A stretch of DNA of 64,000 nucleotides, taken from contig NZ_BMZS01000009.1 in NCBI RefSeq assembly GCF_014652915.1, forward strand, positions 186,001 through 250,000, given 5' to 3'. This stretch comes from Thalassobaculum fulvum (GTDB lineage Bacteria; Pseudomonadota; Alphaproteobacteria; Thalassobaculales; Thalassobaculaceae). The translations under genes and the position numbers were made by a program. Of the stretch, positions 41,502 to 50,602 are shown one piece after another (the first letter of the stretch is position 1; each line of letters starts with the position of its first letter). The notes under the pieces are model-generated. The model was given only the letters and a program-made list of their open reading frames with translations, was not told the DNA's origin and did not search any database.

Positions 41502-43201
41502 CCCGTCCGAACGCGGCCATCCTGTTCGAGCCGTCCGCCTACGACGCCGGGCAGAAGCTGGTGAAGGGTCGCCACGTGGCGGGCGCCAGCTTTCTCGAGG
41601 GATTCGTGCGCCACGCCGACGTCGACCGCTACGTCGGAATCGGGTTCCACGATTCCCACGCGCCGGCGTTCCGGCGCCAGGTCGCGGCGATCGCCGGCGA
41701 CGACCCGGTGCTGTCGGCCCGCCCGATCGGCGTCTACAACACGCGCCGGCTGGATGCCATCGCGGCGGTCGGCACGTACTTCATCCCGGACCCTCAGCTG
41801 CCGAGGTTCGCGACCGCGCGGCGGATCTTTGGACAGCGGGGCTTCAGCCTGTGCGGGATCACCCACACGATCTCCAGCCTCGGCGTGATGGAGATGCTGT
41901 CCGACCTGCTGACCGCGCCGGTGCAGTCGTGGGACGCGTTGATCTGCACGTCGCGGGCGGTGCGCGCGGCGGTGCTCCGCCAGCAGGAGCACTACGCCGA
42001 CTACATCGAGCAGCGGGTCGGTAAGCGGCCGTACAGCCCGGTCCGGACGCCGGTCATCCCGCTCGGCGTCGATGCCGGCCGGTTCGCGCGGCTCGGGGGC
42101 GACCCGGCGGCGAGGGCGGCGCTCCGCCAGCGGATCGGGGCCGGCGAGGACGACGTCGTCGCACTGTTCTTCGGCCGGCTGGCGTTTCACGCCAAGGCCC
42201 ATCCGGTGCCGATGTACCTGGCGGCGCAACGGGCCGCCCGCCGGCTCGGGACGGCGGGGCCGCGGCTCCATCTGGTGCAGACCGGGCAGTTCCCGAACAA
42301 GGCGGCCGAGGATGGCTACCGGGGCGGGGCCGAGCGGTTCTGCCCGGATGTCGCGGTGCATTTCCTGGACGGCGCCGACCGCGGCCTGTCGGACGCGAGC
42401 TGGGCCGCGGCCGACCTGTTCGTCTCGCTGTCGGACAACATCCAGGAAAGCTTCGGCATCACGCCGGTCGAGGCGATGGCCGCCGGCCTGCCCTGCCTGG
42501 TGAGCGACTGGGACGGCTATCGCGATACCGTCGTCGACGGCGAGACCGGCATCCGGGTGCCGACCTGGCTGCCGACCGCCGGGAACGGCACCGCGGTCGC
42601 CGATGCGTACGGCAGCGAGAATCTCAACTATGACCTGTATGTCGGCTATACCAGCCAGATGACGCCGGTCGACGTGCCGGCGATCGCCGACGCCCTCGAG
42701 GTGCTGGTCCGCGACCCTCAGAGGCGGCGGCAGATGGGCGAGGCCGGGCAACGCCGGGCGCGGCAACGCTACGACTGGTCGGTCGTCGTGTCGGCCTACC
42801 AGGAGTTGTGGGCGGAGCTGGCGGAGGCGCGGCGCACCGACACCGAGATCGCGCCGCCGTCGCTGCCGGCCAGGCACCCCAAGCTGGCCGACCCGTTCGA
42901 CGTGTTCGGCGGGCATGCGAGCGCGTCGATGCGCGGTGACTGCATCGTCCGGGTCGACCCCGACGGGGTCGGTCTCGACGCGCTGACCGCCTTGTCGGCC
43001 AACGTCTTTGCCGCTAACGCAATGCTCGGCGCCGACGAGACCGCCGCCCTGGTCGACCTGATCGCCGGCGGCGAGCAGTCGGTCGGGGAGTGTCTGGGCA
43101 AGATCGCGCCCGAACGGCGGGTGCGTGCCGTGCGGACGCTGGCCTGGCTCGTCAAGTACGGTGTGGCGACATTGCAGGACCCGAAGGGGAAACAGGGATG
43201 A
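41498..43201 (+). CDS. GT4-family glycosyltransferase with C-terminal extension
   Basis: A 567-residue protein. Residues 1-450 are a GT-B transferase with HAKAHPVPMYLAAQRAARRL, IQESFGITPVEAMAAGLPCL (E-x7-E near residue 318) and WDGYRDTVVDGETGIRVP. Residues 470-567 form a helical extension (FDVFGGHASASM, CLGKIAPERRVRAVRTLAW) of unknown purpose. The start is a GTG overlapping the previous stop, and the stop overlaps the next ATG, so three genes are coupled. Confidence 0.83.
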   Translation: MTRPNAAILFEPSAYDAGQKLVKGRHVAGASFLEGFVRHADVDRYVGIGFHDSHAPAFRRQVAAIAGDDPVLSARPIGVYNTRRLDAIAAVGTYFIPDPQLPRFATARRIFGQRGFSLCGITHTISSLGVMEMLSDLLTAPVQSWDALICTSRAVRAAVLRQQEHYADYIEQRVGKRPYSPVRTPVIPLGVDAGRFARLGGDPAARAALRQRIGAGEDDVVALFFGRLAFHAKAHPVPMYLAAQRAARRLGTAGPRLHLVQTGQFPNKAAEDGYRGGAERFCPDVAVHFLDGADRGLSDASWAAADLFVSLSDNIQESFGITPVEAMAAGLPCLVSDWDGYRDTVVDGETGIRVPTWLPTAGNGTAVADAYGSENLNYDLYVGYTSQMTPVDVPAIADALEVLVRDPQRRRQMGEAGQRRARQRYDWSVVVSAYQELWAELAEARRTDTEIAPPSLPARHPKLADPFDVFGGHASASMRGDCIVRVDPDGVGLDALTALSANVFAANAMLGADETAALVDLIAGGEQSVGECLGKIAPERRVRAVRTLAWLVKYGVATLQDPKGKQG

Positions 43202-44976
43202 CCGCAGCAATTCCGGCGGTGCGCTTCGATCCGCGGAATCCGCCGACCCTGGAGCAGATCCAGAAGGAACTGGCGAAAGCGCCGGGCGATGTCGACCTGC
43301 TCCGGCGGCGGGCGACGGCGTGGCTGGACCGCGGCGACCTGCGATCGGCGACCGCCGATCTGCGGGAGGCCATGCGCAAGGCCGGCAGGAACGCCGATGC
43401 CGCACTGCTGACGGTCGCCGCCCGGGCATCGCTGCTCAGCGGGCATTTCAAGGAGGCCGAGCGGCTGTGCCAGCGCGGCCTGTCCCTGGCGCCCGGCAGC
43501 GACGAACTGTACGCCTTGCTGGGCGGGGCGTTGCAGCGGCAGAAGGTGCTCGACCGCGCGCTTGCCGCCTACGACGCCGCGGTCAACCTGAACCCGTTCC
43601 GGCAGAGCTACCGGGTGGCGCTCGCCCAGGCGCTGGAAGCCAAAGGCGACCGCGACCGCGCCGAGCGGGTGTATCGGCAGGCGCTGCTCAGCGACGGCAA
43701 CTGGGGAGATGTCGCCCTGAATCTCGCCAACCTGCTGCATTCGACCGAGCGGTACGAGGAGGCCGAGCAGCTCTATCGCCGGTCGATCCGGATCCTCGGC
43801 GTCAAGAGTCACCTGCTGTCGAACCTCGGCGCCCTGCTGCGCAAGATGGGCCGCTATCGGGAAGCGACGGACGTCTACCGGCGCGGGGTCTGCCTCGGGC
43901 CCGGGGATGGCGGGATCCACTACAACTTCGCCAACCTGCTGCGCGCCGAGGACCGGCTCGACGACGCCGTCGTGACCTACCGCCGGGCCGTCGCCTGCCG
44001 GCCGGACAACGCCGAGATCCACTGGAACCTGTCGCTGGCACTGCTGGCCGCGGGGCGTCTCAAGGAAGGGTTCGACGAGTACGAGTGGCGCTGGAAATAC
44101 GACAACTTCCCGTCGAAGCGCCGCGATTTCCGGCAACCGCTGTGGACCGGCGAGCCGTTCGAGGGCCGCACCCTGCTGCTGCACACCGAGCAGGGCGTCG
44201 GCGACGTGCTGCAATTCCTGCGGTTCCTCCCGATGATCGTCGAGCGCAAGGGCAGGACCGGCCGCATCGTCCTGGAGTGCCACGAGACCCTGATGTCGCT
44301 GCTCCAGGGGTTCCCGGGCATCGACCAGATGATCGTTCGGTTCGCCGAGCCGCCGCCGGCCGACCTGCAGTTGCCGCTGCTGTCGGCGCCGCGCGCGCTG
44401 GGCATCGACACCATGGAGCAGCTGCCGGTGTCGGTCCCGTACCTGCCGATTCCCGAGGGCCCCGACGTTCCGGTCCCGGAAGCCGGCCCGGAGCGGCTGA
44501 ACGTGGGGTTCGTGTTCGGCGGAAACCCGCAGTTTCCGAACGATCGCAGCCGGTCGACGCGGCTCGAGTCGTGGATGCCGCTGTTCGGGATCGACGGCGT
44601 GCGGTTCTTCAGCCTGCAGAAGGGCGACCGCGAGCCGGAAGTGGCGAACGCCCCCGACTCGGTGGTCCGGCTGAACGAGCGGCTGACGAGCTTCCGTGAC
44701 ACCGCGGTGGCGCTCGGCAAGCTCGACCTGGTGATCACGACCTGCACCTCGGTCGCCCACCTGGCCGGCGCGCTGGGGCGGCCGTTCTGGGTGGTGCTGT
44801 CGCGCAATGCCGACTGGCGCTGGCTGGTCGGGTGCGAGGACAGCCCCTGGTACCCGAGCGCCCGGCTGTTCCGGCAGACCGTGCTGGACGACTGGGACGG
44901 CGTGTTCGAGCGGGTCGGCGCGGCGCTCCGCGAGGAGGTGGCCGCGCGCCGGGTCGGCCACCGGGGCGGCGCATGA
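43198..44976 (+). CDS. TPR-glycosyltransferase fusion protein
   Basis: A 592-residue protein with about eight tetratricopeptide repeats in residues 15-310 (for example YEEAEQLYRRSIRILG and AEIHWNLSLALLAAGRLKEG). A C-terminal GT-B-like domain starts near residue 320. The domain shows LLLHTEQGVGDVLQFLRFLP, FVFGGNPQFPNDRSRS, SVAHLAGALGRPFWVVL and DWRWLVGCEDSPWYPSARLF, a pattern related to heptosyltransferase/O-GlcNAc-transferase-like proteins. Such fusions usually glycosylate proteins, with TPRs selecting the target. It is one of five in the window. Confidence 0.82.
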   Translation: MTAAIPAVRFDPRNPPTLEQIQKELAKAPGDVDLLRRRATAWLDRGDLRSATADLREAMRKAGRNADAALLTVAARASLLSGHFKEAERLCQRGLSLAPGSDELYALLGGALQRQKVLDRALAAYDAAVNLNPFRQSYRVALAQALEAKGDRDRAERVYRQALLSDGNWGDVALNLANLLHSTERYEEAEQLYRRSIRILGVKSHLLSNLGALLRKMGRYREATDVYRRGVCLGPGDGGIHYNFANLLRAEDRLDDAVVTYRRAVACRPDNAEIHWNLSLALLAAGRLKEGFDEYEWRWKYDNFPSKRRDFRQPLWTGEPFEGRTLLLHTEQGVGDVLQFLRFLPMIVERKGRTGRIVLECHETLMSLLQGFPGIDQMIVRFAEPPPADLQLPLLSAPRALGIDTMEQLPVSVPYLPIPEGPDVPVPEAGPERLNVGFVFGGNPQFPNDRSRSTRLESWMPLFGIDGVRFFSLQKGDREPEVANAPDSVVRLNERLTSFRDTAVALGKLDLVITTCTSVAHLAGALGRPFWVVLSRNADWRWLVGCEDSPWYPSARLFRQTVLDDWDGVFERVGAALREEVAARRVGHRGGA

Positions 44977-46169
44977 CCGCCAGCGTCCTGTTCGCCTGGG
45001 AGCTGGGCGACGGCCTCGGGCACGTGTCGCGGCTGCTGCGAATCGCCGATCGCCTGCGGAGCGCCGGGCTGGCCTGCCGATTCGTCGTCCGGAACCTGGA
45101 ACTGGCCGGCCGCGCCGTCCAGTCGGCCGGCTTCGAGGTGCTGCAGTCGCCGATCGCCCGGGTCGAGGCGATCCGCGGCCCGGACGGCACCCAGCCCGTG
45201 ACCGTCGGCGACATTCTCGGGGCGATCGGCTTCGGCTCGGTCGACCGGCTCTCGCCGGTCGTCGCCGGCTGGCACGGCCTGGTCGAACTGACCCGGCCGG
45301 ACCTGGTGGTCACCGACTACGCACCCACCATGAACCTCGCGCTGTTCGGCGGTCCCGTGCCGTGGGTGCCGATCGGCGACGGCTTCACCCTGCCGCCCAG
45401 CGAGACCGAGCGGTTCCTGCCGTTCCGGCGGGCCAGGCCGGCCTACGACGAGGAGCGCCTGCTGTCGGTGGTCGCCCAGGTCCAGGCCGAGCGCGGGCGG
45501 CCGACTCCCGACCGGCTGCCCCGGCTGTTCGAAGGCAGCGCCCGCTTCGTGATCACCCTGCCGGAGCTCGACCCCTGGCGGCGTGTCCGGGCGACTCCGG
45601 CGATCGGGCCCATCGATCCGCCGCCGCAGCCGGTCGAATCGGTACCGACCGAGGCCTTTTTCGCCTATCTTTCGGCCGGATTCCCGTACACCGAGCGGGT
45701 CCTGGAAGGGCTCCTGGCGTCCGGCCGGACGGGATCGGTCTTCCTGCGCGATTCCACCGCGGCGCAGCGCGAGGGCTGGCGGCAGCGCGGCCTGCCGGTC
45801 TGGGATGCGCCCCAGGACCTGCGGGCCATGGCGGCGCGCGCCGAGGTCATCGTCCACCATGGCGGAGTCGGGACCGCGGAGCAGACGCTCGGGCTGGGCC
45901 GCCCGCAGCTGCTGGTCCCCCGGCACTTCGAACAATTCGCGAACGCCGACAGTCTCGGAGCCCTCGGAGTGGCAGTCGGACTGCGGGGTGGCGGGCGCTT
46001 CACGGTGGAAGATGTCGGCCTGGCACTCGCGGCGGTCATCGACGGCGACCGGTACCGCGAACGGGCGGCGCTCCGGGCCCGCGAACTGGCCGAGCGGCCC
46101 CCTGCCGCCCTCGACGCGGTCGTGGCCGAATGCATCGATCTGGCCACCCGGGCCCAGGGTGCGACCTGA
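44973..46169 (+). CDS. GT1-like (UDP-glycosyltransferase/MGT) transferase
   Basis: A 398-residue GT-B transferase. The N-terminus LFAWELGDGLGHVSRLLRIA and the C-terminal donor motif VIVHHGGVGTAEQTLGLGRP followed by QLLVPRHFEQ are typical of the UGT/MurG-like GT1 group. The ATG overlaps the previous stop (ATGA). It is the last gene before the RTX leader, about 260 bases upstream of it. Confidence 0.85.
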   Translation: MTASVLFAWELGDGLGHVSRLLRIADRLRSAGLACRFVVRNLELAGRAVQSAGFEVLQSPIARVEAIRGPDGTQPVTVGDILGAIGFGSVDRLSPVVAGWHGLVELTRPDLVVTDYAPTMNLALFGGPVPWVPIGDGFTLPPSETERFLPFRRARPAYDEERLLSVVAQVQAERGRPTPDRLPRLFEGSARFVITLPELDPWRRVRATPAIGPIDPPPQPVESVPTEAFFAYLSAGFPYTERVLEGLLASGRTGSVFLRDSTAAQREGWRQRGLPVWDAPQDLRAMAARAEVIVHHGGVGTAEQTLGLGRPQLLVPRHFEQFANADSLGALGVAVGLRGGGRFTVEDVGLALAAVIDGDRYRERAALRARELAERPPAALDAVVAECIDLATRAQGAT

Positions 46170-46433
46170 CGGTTCCGGTCGCCGAGACGCTTGTGGCAAA
46201 TTTGTCACATGGAGTTCGCTGGTCACCGCTAACGTCTAATGCCTAGGCGATTTTCCCTTCAGGCCGCTTGCATCCTTCGGATTACCTGCTGTAAAACCCT
46301 TTCGTCCTCCCTGGTAGCTGCTGGCGCTGTTGCGTGAGAACGCGGTCTGACAGGGGAGGGAGGTGGTCGTCTTCGGTCGATCAACATCGTTCTGACGCAC
46401 ACACGCTCTGTAGGGAGTCTAGGAGTTACAACG
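46170..46433 (+). promoter_or_regulatory. 264-base leader and promoter region of the RTX gene
   Basis: This is one of the least GC-rich stretches of the window, with AT tracts at 46198-46204 and 46250-46256. TTGTCA (46202-46207) and TCTAAT (46235-46240) resemble sigma-70 boxes but are 27 bases apart, so I do not assign a promoter. AGGAG lies eight bases before the ATG. Its size and composition suggest an independently regulated transcript. Confidence 0.45.
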
Positions 46434-48020
46434 ATGGCGAACATTACTGGCACGACAGCTAGCGACGCGCTCACGGGTACCGCCAGCAACGACGTGATCT
46501 CCGCGCTTGCCGGCTCGGACACCGTCAGCGCGCTTGACGGGACTGATCTGATCTACGGCAACCAGGGCAGTGACCTGCTCTCGTCGGGTGCCGGCTCTGA
46601 CACCGTGTATGGCGGTCAGGACGGTGACACGATTTCCGCGGACAGCGGTCTCGATCTCGTTTACGGCAACCTTGGCGACGATTCGCTGCTCGGCGGCAAC
46701 GACGCCGACACGATGTTCGGCGGTCAGGGCAACGACGTCCTGACGGACAACAACGGCTCGAACGTTCTGTGGGGCAACCTCGGCAACGACCGTTTCGTCA
46801 GCTCGTCGGGCGCCAACACCATCTACGGCGGTTCGGGCAACGACACCGTCCAGTACACCGGCACTGCTTCGCAGCTGGTTTACGGCAACCAGGGCAACGA
46901 CATCATCACCGCCGCCGGTGGTGCTGACACCGTCTACGGTGGTCAGGACAACGACGTGGTGACCGCCGGCAACGGCGCCGACCTGGTCTACGGCAACCTG
47001 GGCAACGACACCCTGCTGGGTGGCTCGGGCGCCGACGTCCTGTATGGCGGTCAGGGCAACGACGTCCTTTCGGGCGGCGACGGCAACGACGGCCTGTTCG
47101 GCAACCTCGGCAACGACGTGCTGCGCGGCGGTGCCGGCGCTGACACGCTGGCCGGTGGTGACGGCAACGACACCCTGAGCAGCGGCGCCGGCTCCGACGT
47201 CCTGTCGGGTGGTACCGGTGCGGACCTGCTGATCGCGACCGAGGGTTCGGACACGATCTACGGTGGCGACGGTTCCGACACCGTGAACGGTGTCTCGCTC
47301 GGTAGCGGCGCGTTCCTGATCTACGGTGGCGCGGGCAACGACCTCGTCAGCTTCACCGGCATCTCGATCGCCGGTGCCCAGACCGGGTCGACCGTGGTCT
47401 ACGGTGGCGACGGTGACGACAGCATCTTCGGTGCCAGCGGCTTCAGCGTCGGGTTCCAGCTCTTCGGTGGTGCCGGCAACGACATCATCATCGGCGGCAA
47501 CACCGGTGACACCCTGTCGGGTGGTGACGGCAACGACACCATCTCGGGTGCCGACGGTGCCGACACTCTGATCGGTGGCGGCGGGGCCGACTCCCTGCTC
47601 GGTGGCAGCGGCAGTGCGCTGATCTCGGGCGGTGACGGCAACGACACCCTGGTCGCCGGCATGACCCTGGGCAGCGACACGCTGGTCGGTGGCGACGGTG
47701 CTGACCGCTTCCACTTCGGCAGCGGCGTCGTCGGCACGGCTTCGGCGGCCTTCACGGTCACCGGCTCGGTCGGCCACGTCATCTCCGGGTTCGCCCGCGG
47801 GACCGACAAGATCACCCTGCTGACCGGTATCTTCACCACCGGTGTCAGCCCGGCGATCGTCCCGTCGTCGGCCAGCTTCGGCGGCACGAACTCCATCAAC
47901 TTCACCTCGGTGGGTTCGGACCTGGTCGTCTTCATCCACGGCTCGTCGGCCAACAACTACCTGGCCATCAAGCTCTCGGGTGTCTCGACGGTGGACATCA
48001 ACGACTTCGAGTTCCTCTGA
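46434..48020 (+). CDS. Large RTX repeat protein, probable type I-secreted surface protein
   Basis: A 528-residue acidic protein made almost wholly of calcium-binding nonapeptides between residues 5 and 430. They alternate YGNxGxD and YGGQxxD units in a period near 36 residues. A repeat-free C-terminus of about 100 residues ends AIKLSGVSTVDINDFEFL, which fits an uncleaved type I secretion signal. No enzyme domain is seen, so it is a matrix, adhesin or surface-layer candidate. Its codons favour GGT and GAC more than its neighbours, suggesting high expression, and it has its own leader and strong terminator. It lies among glycosyltransferase genes and 8 kb from an RTX exporter. Confidence 0.87.
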   Translation: MANITGTTASDALTGTASNDVISALAGSDTVSALDGTDLIYGNQGSDLLSSGAGSDTVYGGQDGDTISADSGLDLVYGNLGDDSLLGGNDADTMFGGQGNDVLTDNNGSNVLWGNLGNDRFVSSSGANTIYGGSGNDTVQYTGTASQLVYGNQGNDIITAAGGADTVYGGQDNDVVTAGNGADLVYGNLGNDTLLGGSGADVLYGGQGNDVLSGGDGNDGLFGNLGNDVLRGGAGADTLAGGDGNDTLSSGAGSDVLSGGTGADLLIATEGSDTIYGGDGSDTVNGVSLGSGAFLIYGGAGNDLVSFTGISIAGAQTGSTVVYGGDGDDSIFGASGFSVGFQLFGGAGNDIIIGGNTGDTLSGGDGNDTISGADGADTLIGGGGADSLLGGSGSALISGGDGNDTLVAGMTLGSDTLVGGDGADRFHFGSGVVGTASAAFTVTGSVGHVISGFARGTDKITLLTGIFTTGVSPAIVPSSASFGGTNSINFTSVGSDLVVFIHGSSANNYLAIKLSGVSTVDINDFEFL

Positions 48021-48047
48021 TACTCGAACGTCGGTTCAGAACTGGAG

Positions 48048-48080
48048 GAGGGGCGCTCTCGAGCGCCCCTCTTTCTTTTT
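48048..48080 (+). terminator. Rho-independent terminator of the RTX gene
   Basis: Eleven-base perfect arms GAGGGGCGCTC and GAGCGCCCCTC around a tiny loop, followed by TTTCTTTTT. It starts 27 bases after the RTX stop. This is the clearest intrinsic terminator in the window and isolates the RTX message. Confidence 0.92.
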
Positions 48081-48117
48081 GCCGTGATCCCCGCTACCAA
48101 GACCCGCCCGAAACACA

Positions 48118-50550
48118 ATGGACCCGGCCATGCAGGGATATGGTCTCGACACGGTGGACCGCGCCAAGCAACTGGTGCAATCCGGCGAGCTGGCGAAGGC
48201 CCGCAGCCTGGTCCGGCGCACCCTGGCCGCCGACCCCGCCTTCGCTTCCGCCCTCACGCTGGCGGGCCAGATCGCGATCCGGGAATCGTCGGTCGACGAC
48301 GCGCTTCGGCACTTCGGTCGGGCCGCCCGGGTCGACGACCACCCGGATCCCCGGGCCCTGATGAACCTGGCCCGGGCCGAAGCCATGGCCGGCCACGGGG
48401 CCGCCGCGATCGCGACCGCCCGTTCGGCCGCCGTCCGTTTTCCCGATGACCCGCGCCCGCGCGGCCTGTTGGCCGTGCTCCTGCTGGACGCTTCCCGCGT
48501 CGAGGAGGCCGTCGCCGCGCTGAAGCCGGGCGACACCGAGCGACTGGACCCGGACAGCGCCTACCGTATCGCCAAGTCCCTTGCGACCGCAGATCACCAC
48601 AAGCGGCTCGCCGACCGCCTGCTCGCCCGTGCCGCCTCGCAGCCCGGCCGCTTCCGGCTGGCCGCCCACCGCGATCTCGCCCTGGCCGCGACCCCCGAGG
48701 GCGACGGCAAGGAGGCGTACGAGGCGCTGCAGCGCTATCTGGTGCAGGTTCCCGACGCGGTCGACGGCATGCGCGCGCTCGAGCGCTTCTTCAAGGCGCG
48801 CAACTATCCCGTCAAGGAAGCCGCCTGGGCCTGGCAGGCCTACTGCGCCCGGCCGGGCGACCCGGCCCAGCTGGCCCGGGCGGCCGAACTGGCCTATGCC
48901 GTGAAGTGGCCGGCCCACGGCATTGCCGCGAACCGGCTGATGCTGGAGGCCCGACCGAACGACCTCGATCTGATCACCCGGATCTGCGAGCTCTTCGACC
49001 GCTATCGCCAGCTCGACGAGGACAAGGACGGCATCCAGGCCCGGGCGCTGGCCTGGGCCCGTTCGATCCTCGACACGAACCCGCGTCATCCGGGGATCTG
49101 GAACATGATCGCCGGGATGTACAAGGCGGTCGAGGCGTTCGAGCAGGTCAGCGAGATGTGGCCGGGCATCATCGCCCGGTTCCCCGGCTACCGGGTCCTG
49201 CACTACAACTACGGCCTGTTCCTCGACGAGCAGCAGCGTACGGACGAGGCGATCAAGGCGTTGCGCCGGGCCCTGGTCCTGGCGCCGGGATATGCGATCG
49301 CCAGCAATCTGCTCAGCATGGGCGTCGTCCGGGGCGAGGATCTCAAGGGTGCCCTGCGGTACGTCCGCTGGGCCGTCGTGTCGAGCCCGCGGAAGGCGAC
49401 GTGCTGGACGAACTACGGCTCGCATCTGCGGGCGGTCGGGGAATACACCAAGGCGATCGAGGCGTTCGGAAACGCCGAGCGGTTCGCGACCGACGACCCG
49501 GAGCAGGCGGCCGCCGGCCGCTACAACCGCGGCATGACCTACATTTCGATCGGCGAGCTCGAGGAGGGCTTCAAGCTCATCGAGGCGCGCTGGCAGACCC
49601 ACGCGTTTCCGTCGCCCAAGCGGAAGTTCCGGCAGCGGATCTGGGAAGGGCCGCAGAAGCACCCGAACTCCCACCTGCTCGTGTACATGGAACAGGGGCT
49701 CGGCGACGAGGTCATGATGTCGTGGTACCTGCCGATGCTGCGCCGCGACACGCGCCGCCTGCTGGTCGACTGCGACGAGCGCCTGATCCCGCTGTTCGAG
49801 CGAACCTACGAAGGCATCGAGTTCGTGCCGCGCTCGCGCGAGGGCCACGACAAGACCCGTGACCGCGACCTGCAGTACAAGATCCCGATCGTCCACGTGC
49901 CGCAGCACTACGTGCCGGAGCTGAAGTTCCTCATCCGCGGCAACTGGGACTGGGCCGAACGCCGCGGGACCCGGTTCCCGGCGCGTCTTACGCTGGAACC
50001 CGAACGGCTGGCGCGGTGGGACCGCTGGCTGGAGGAGCGCTATCCCGGCCGGCCGCGACTCGGGCTCTCCTGGCGCAGCCGGATCCGCAACCGCCAGCGC
50101 GACCGCCAGTACCTGACCATCGAGGAGCTGGCCGCCGCCCTGCCGGAAGGGGCGGTCGGCGTCAATCTGCAGTACTCCTGGACCGAGGAGGAGGCCGAGC
50201 AGCTCACCGAGCTCGGCCGCAAGCGCGGGTTCGACTTCGTGACGCCCGAGGGCGTCGATCTGACGGACGACCTCGAGGACATCCTGGCCCTGCTCCAGGT
50301 ATGCGACGCGGCGGTCTCGCCGATGATCTCGCTGGCCTGGATGGCCGGGGCGGTCGGGTGCCCGGGCTTCATCTTCCGAACCGCCCGTGAACGGGCGATC
50401 TGGCAGCAGTTCGGCTCGGCGTTCGTGCCATGGGCCCCGAGCATGCGGCTGTTCTTCCGGGATCCGTCGGAGCCCTGGGACCCCACCATCGACGACCTCA
50501 ATGCCCACCTCACCCGCTTCCTGGCGTCGGATACCGGACGACGCGGTTGA
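48118..50550 (+). CDS. Large TPR-glycosyltransferase fusion protein
   Basis: An 810-residue protein. Residues 1-490 are TPR-like helices (GELAKARSLVRRTLAADPAF, HYNYGLFLDEQQRTDEAIKA). The C-terminal domain begins near 510 with LLVYMEQGLGDEVMMSWYLP and carries PRLGLSWRSRIRNRQRDRQY and AVSPMISLAWMAGAVGCPGF, a diverged member of the same transferase-like family as the gene at 43198. Neither ATG (48118 or 48130) has a clear ribosome site. It is the first gene after the RTX terminator. Confidence 0.78.
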   Translation: MDPAMQGYGLDTVDRAKQLVQSGELAKARSLVRRTLAADPAFASALTLAGQIAIRESSVDDALRHFGRAARVDDHPDPRALMNLARAEAMAGHGAAAIATARSAAVRFPDDPRPRGLLAVLLLDASRVEEAVAALKPGDTERLDPDSAYRIAKSLATADHHKRLADRLLARAASQPGRFRLAAHRDLALAATPEGDGKEAYEALQRYLVQVPDAVDGMRALERFFKARNYPVKEAAWAWQAYCARPGDPAQLARAAELAYAVKWPAHGIAANRLMLEARPNDLDLITRICELFDRYRQLDEDKDGIQARALAWARSILDTNPRHPGIWNMIAGMYKAVEAFEQVSEMWPGIIARFPGYRVLHYNYGLFLDEQQRTDEAIKALRRALVLAPGYAIASNLLSMGVVRGEDLKGALRYVRWAVVSSPRKATCWTNYGSHLRAVGEYTKAIEAFGNAERFATDDPEQAAAGRYNRGMTYISIGELEEGFKLIEARWQTHAFPSPKRKFRQRIWEGPQKHPNSHLLVYMEQGLGDEVMMSWYLPMLRRDTRRLLVDCDERLIPLFERTYEGIEFVPRSREGHDKTRDRDLQYKIPIVHVPQHYVPELKFLIRGNWDWAERRGTRFPARLTLEPERLARWDRWLEERYPGRPRLGLSWRSRIRNRQRDRQYLTIEELAAALPEGAVGVNLQYSWTEEEAEQLTELGRKRGFDFVTPEGVDLTDDLEDILALLQVCDAAVSPMISLAWMAGAVGCPGFIFRTARERAIWQQFGSAFVPWAPSMRLFFRDPSEPWDPTIDDLNAHLTRFLASDTGRRG

Positions 50551-50602
50551 CGATCGGCTCGGTGGGCGTATCAAGAAACGAATTCGTGTGGAGGAGCGTT
50601 CC

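Noticed and set aside
46419-47939. 506-codon open frame antisense to the large RTX gene
   Set aside because: It arises from the regular Gly/Asp codon pattern of the repeats and has repetitive Val/Thr/Ala sequence with no family motif.
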